From assembly GCA_028023455.1 (NCBI GenBank), contig JAQFVV010000027.1:11087288-11151287 (forward strand): DNA of 64,000 nt, in the 5' to 3' direction. Below are positions 59,271 through 64,000 of the stretch, piece by piece. Below the pieces are notes generated by a model. That model had not been told where the DNA came from. It was given only the letters and a program-made list of their open reading frames with translations, and did not search any database. The position numbers were made by a program, and so were the translations under genes. Within the stretch, counting starts at the first letter, position 1. Each line of letters begins with the position of its first letter. This DNA comes from Epiperipatus broadwayi (Eukaryota > Onychophora > Udeonychophora > Euonychophora > Peripatidae).

Positions 59271-59575
59271 CATAATATTTGTAATATTAAAATTTTGACT
59301 TTGCAGCTGAAGGTCACGTGGTATGGTAAAATTATATTGATTACGTCAGTAGATTGATTCCACAGCTGGTGTCAGAATATTAAAATTTAATAAAAAAATA
59401 ATTTTTATTGGTTTTTAAATGAATTGTAGGTGGATGAAAAATTGTGAGATAAAACGGAGATCGAGGGACCATCCAGAGGCTGATCTTGTTTTGATTCAAC
59501 TGGTACTGGATCTTAAAATTTTGTTAATAAAAGTAATTTTGTTAAAAAAACTTGATATTTCTAAAAAAATATAAG
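59271..59575 (+). other. G+C-richer island with 46-codon ORF
   Basis: It contains CACGTG (about 59317), TTACGTCA (about 59341) and a plus-strand ORF 59434-59574 beginning MKNCEIKRRSRDHPEADLVL. TTTGCAG and ATTGTAG acceptor-like sites precede it. It could be a promoter or first-exon region of a transcript on either strand, or the remains of a mobile element. Confidence 0.25.
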
Positions 59576-62500
59576 TATGTTTAAAATATTTTAAATCGTC
59601 CTGTAGTGATGGAGGGCTAAAAAGAAAAGGTAATCCGTTTTTCTGACAATTTGAATTTCAATCGAGGCATAGAAATTATAGTAAAAAAATGTCTAGAATA
59701 AATGAAGCGTCTCACATATTATATGACTTTAACTTGTTTAATTTTCTTTACTTGGAAATAAGGTTAAGGAACAAACTATTAATCATTTCCATAGATAAGC
59801 GTTCAGTTGTATTAAACTATTTTGAAAATAAAATGCTAATTATTTTTCCTGTTAGATTAAAAGTATATGTAATAAAAAAAAAAAAAAAAAGAATTTTTTT
59901 TTTAAAGTTTAAAAAGAACATTATAAAGAAGCTGCTACGTTCGATTACAGTGAAACTATAAAGAATGATTTTTTTTTTTTTAAAAAAGGAAAAGTTATTA
60001 CTTATATCTTGACATATATGAAAATGATTTGTTTAGCTAAATGCAAACAGATAATATATACATTTTAAAAGGATAATTCTTATTTACACAGTAAAAAAAA
60101 AAGGACATGTATTTGGAAATAAAACTTTAAAGCAATTTGTAAGGATTAATAATGAATTTATAGTTATTGAGTACATTATAAATGGTCATACTTGCCAGTA
60201 TTTAAAAATAACTTTATGACATTAATTATAGCATATAAACGGAGAAATGTCTTGAACAGTAAAAAATTTTTACTCTCATATTTAAAAGTAAGCAAAGGAA
60301 ATTAATTTTAAAACAAATACATCTTGGAATATTATTAGGAAAAGTACTTAAGAAAAACTATATTTCAAAAGAAGCGTTTTCCTAAAAGAGGATAAAGGAA
60401 TTCAGATAGAAAGATATTCTTATTATTATTATATGCAATTTTGAACTCGGGATCCTATAAATAAATTAAAGTGTGTTCAGCTGAAGAATTTATTTTGTTT
60501 CATGCCGGCTTAATCTTATTATTTAATTTTTTTTTTTTTTAAATTGTTTTAAAAAAAAATATTATTAATAAACTATTGAACATTTTCGTTTGGAAATGAT
60601 TGCCATGTGTATAAATGTATTAATTGAAGCTTCGAATTCAGATAAATATCTTAACCTGGATAAATTGTCTACACGTTATGAAATGAAAAAATCATTACGG
60701 AGCCGAAATATGAACTTGAGTTAATGTATTATTATTATTTTTTTTTTATGGTCTGCTTTATTGGTCTAAAAAAAAAAAAAAACCCTAAAAATATTTATGC
60801 TATTAATTTTTTTTTTTTGGTAACACTTTTTGCATAAATATACAGGTAAACTAGGGTTATAATTTTAAAACGAAATAGGTTTATTTGAATGAGCAAATGT
60901 ATTTTGCCATTCTTAAGTAGATTTAGTTTATTTATTAAGCATTACACTAGCTAGATTCTATTTAATAATTTTATTATAGAGATTTAAATATCACAGTCTT
61001 ATTTTCATATAAATGGAATGTTTTACTCAATTTTTATTTTAAATTTACTAAAGAAGTTTATCAAAGAATATCCATTCATTTGTTTTATGAATGTTATATT
61101 AAGAATAACTACAATATTTTATATTCATTGAGAAGTAAATATTCTTGCATTTAATTTACAATTTTAAAAGTCCACTAGTTACTATATTTTAGCATTTAAT
61201 ATTTTGTTATGTGGGCATTGTGCCTTGCCTAGAATTTTATATGCATTTAATTTTAAAGTATTTTCTACAGTAGTCACTTGACACAGTTTGCTTTGTTGAT
61301 TCGAACATTGGATATACGTTTTGTATTTTTAATCTTCTTAGGAATAACTTAGTTAATTAAGGTGAAGTATATATATCTTGCTATTAGTTAGTATTTGTTA
61401 GCCTCAAGAATTAGGCTTAGTTCATAATTTTTGAATATGCTTTATGGAATCGAAAAAATCCTCCATCCTTATTGTATTGTATTTCCATGATTTGATAGTG
61501 CTTGTTCCCAAAAAAGAGGGTATTGTATTGTATTTTTCAGTGATGATGATCACATTTATAAGCATTGGAAATCCCATGAGAGGATTGTGCTTTTCTGGTG
61601 TGTGTTCCTGTTCCCAGATGTACTCAAGATGAATTTCAGACATCTTAGTTTTGCCTCGTAGTTAGGTATTTTTTTTGGAAACCACATTCTTTTCCAGCTC
61701 TGAAGAGCCTAGTATTTTTATATTTTTTTGCCTATCATTCATGATGACTTAATGCTAATTCCACCACAGTAGGTGATGTTGCATTTGTTTTATATTTGTG
61801 ATGACAAGATATGCTTGTTTGAGGAAATGCATTTCTTCAGGTAGTTGTAGCTAATTTAAGGCTCATAGGTATATAAAATGTTTGAATTGTGTTGCTATGA
61901 TAGTTTTATCACGCACAAGCTAACCAACAATAAGTTATATTTATTTTAAAGTATGTTAAATATGCATATGGTATAAGTGGCAATTCACACATACTAATTT
62001 AATATCTTCATCCAGAATTTCGCCGCTGGATTTGTAAGTCTGTTACATCATGATCTTTAAAACATTGAGGGAATAATTTTATGTGGACTAAAGTTATTTT
62101 AAATATATATATATATAACTGATCTCTGATGAATGATTGTCCCATACACTTAAGTTAGTTTAATTTTAATATTAGCTTAATCTGATTTAAACCTATCTCT
62201 AGCTGTGATATTAGTTATATCTGTGAAACTAGTGATGATATTTTTAAAAAGTATTGTTGAATATGCTTATTTAGCGTTTGTTAAGTTGAGGAGTATAAAA
62301 TTAAGCTTAGGGTTTTCAATATAAACCTAGTTCTGTGTGTTATTCTGATTATTAGATGACACAATAATGGTATAAATTAGTCTAATAAAGAAAAATAGTA
62401 GTGTGCTTATTAAGTACATAGGATAATTAAAATTTAAGGTATTTTTTTGATAAAAATCTAATTATTAAAAGAAAGTAATTTTGAATAACCTTTGTCGGTT

Positions 62501-63640
62501 ATTAAGTGTATTAATGTAAGTTAAATAAAACTGTTAAGAGTCCAAATAATTATATTAAATCTTAGTGCAGTATTGGCACTGTTTGTATTCTACTACATTT
62601 GTAAACATGTCTTCTCATTATTAATAAATCAAATTATTATTATTTCAAAAGTTTTGTTTTGTTTGTTTTGCTTTTATATGAGAATATATTATTGTCTTGG
62701 GTTCCAAGTTCACAAAATCTTAAAATGTAAAAGTTATTAAATCTTCAATTCAGAAATTTACAAGTACATTCTAAGTTAATTAGATATAGTTAATATTGTC
62801 TTGAAAATAAAAAAAGCTATGTTAAAGTAAATGATTCTCATATTGAATCATAAAGACAGATAATTGCATTATAGCAGATACCTAATTAAATACTTAGTTA
62901 AAAGTTTTTTTTTTTTTTAAAGTTATCAGTATATCTTTCAGACTAAAGATTATGCAATATCAGATTAACAATATTAGTACTTCAGAAGAATATTTTAATT
63001 AATATTATTTTAAAAGCTGCATCTTATCTTACATCTATCATCATCTTAAATCTGATATATTTAAAGAATTCTAATTCATTTGCATTTGAGGTCTTTAGTG
63101 GTTGTCTGTGAGTATGGAAAGGCATTAAAAGTACCCTTGCTCTTTTCTCTGCTCAAGTAATATCTTAGATAATAGGCCATTATTAGTTAAATTTAAATTG
63201 ATTCATTAAATTTTGTGAATTAATATTTGTTTTGTTTAGTATTTTACGATTGAACATATAATTATTTTATGGTCAGCTAAGATGTCACTTATTTATTTAT
63301 TAATCACAATAATTCTTTATTAGGCAACTTAACTTAAACTTTAATTTTATACAAGAGTGTTAGTTTTAAAATCCCTGAGGTTATCTACTCTTGTTGTTTA
63401 GTAAATATAATTCTGTAAGATAATATTTTAAAGCAAAGCATCATAGGTCTTATTCAGAGAGTGTATAATCTATTGGTATGACTAATATGGTAAGCATTGA
63501 TTAGTGATTTTAGATAATCTTTTGTATGGTTTATTAAAATATTAATAGGCAGTAGTAGTTGTAGTTCATCAGTATTGGATTTGACCTTTATTTAATTATA
63601 CATCTCTGGATTATCATCTCTTTTCTTTAAATTTATTGTA
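59576..63640. other. AT-rich sequence, nothing recognised
   Basis: Homopolymer A/T runs. The two overlapping opposite-strand ORFs at 61422-61643 cannot both be real and neither shows a domain. Confidence 0.4.
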
Positions 63641-64000
63641 ACCCCACTGAGCTGAGTCGTTTAGAGTCTCTCATTTATATTTTATTTCATTTCAAATTTT
63701 ATTATATTTCTTTTCATGTCATTTCTCATATCTTTCTATCATCTCAGCCAACATTCGTTAAGAGTTTCCTCTATCATCTCATTTCATTTCTCTCTCCTTT
63801 ATTCCATCTGCTTCTTATATCTCTCTTTCATATCTTTCCATCATCTCATTTCTTTTCTCTCTCCATTACATATATCATTTCTATTACTTTTCCCCATTTC
63901 TTTTCCTCCTCAATTCTTTTCTTTTCCATCATTTATCCTTACCATTATCATTAATATCTCCATTTCATTATTAGCATTTTCTTCTTTTCTCTATCTATTT
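63641..64000. repeat. Pyrimidine-rich tract
   Basis: The plus strand is almost all C/T with interspersed A: repeated ATCTTTCCATCATCTCATTT and TTTCTCTCTCC-type units. Degenerate tandem repeat, continues past the window edge. Confidence 0.7.

Noticed and set aside
59430-59500. Minus-strand ATG with a short frame (MVPRSPFYLTIFHPP) considered as the UBR5 start
   Set aside because: Only weakly similar to the UBR5 N-terminus and followed by low-complexity sequence; no donor consistent with the next exon.
61422-61643. Overlapping ORFs of 73 (minus) and 62 (plus) codons
   Set aside because: Both strands are open over the same DNA, which contains a repeated GTATTGTATTGTATT motif; neither translation looks conserved.

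Overview
This is AT-rich animal genomic DNA. Real exons are short, bounded by GT/AG splice sites and separated by kilobase-scale introns. I see no prokaryotic gene organisation and no rRNA gene, CRISPR array or intact tRNA. The only confidently identified host gene is the HECT E3 ubiquitin ligase UBR5 (Drosophila hyperplastic discs, hyd), on the minus strand. Nine consecutive exons can be read and joined in one phase-consistent frame (about 390 codons between 43577 and 5287). They encode the end of the Arg/Gly/Ser-rich N-terminal linker, the UBA domain and part of the RCC1-like beta-propeller. The wording of the protein, for example the [16 protein letters not shown] stretch followed by an RD/ER repeat and [10 protein letters not shown], looks arthropod-like to me. 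I favour an arthropod, possibly an arachnid, but that is an inference. The first exons, the start codon and all exons after residue ~520 are not visible in the window.

Layout. 1-5286: downstream intron of UBR5 with several decayed coding fragments, small foldbacks and a degenerate tandem repeat. 5287-43577: the nine exons. Their introns (1253, 5803, 6384, 5897, 8947, 82, 2513 and 6229 bp) are filled with mobile elements: copies of one RTE-like LINE (one with a twin-priming-type inversion, one with flanking 7-bp repeats), a decayed hAT element carrying a BED/ZBED5-like transposase, a 450-bp non-autonomous relative with a perfect 8-bp target duplication, an unrelated 859-bp hAT MITE with an internal minisatellite, a piggyBac-type MITE, a 1271-bp TIR element nested in a tandem repeat, and tRNA-derived SINEs. 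43578-64000: no further UBR5 exon that I can recognise. This part contains an old near-full-length LINE with a nested insertion, a long near-perfect palindrome (50269-51150), a second foldback (51216-51393), fragments of an unidentified minus-strand gene or pseudogene (52444-55240), another SINE, and a pyrimidine-rich tract at the right edge.

The genes do not form a pathway. The biological story is one large, slowly evolving ubiquitin-ligase gene whose introns record several layers of transposon activity. The most unusual structures are the long palindrome, the nested TIR element with its 4-bp TAAA duplication and telomere-like interior, and several coding-looking minus-strand fragments that I cannot assign.
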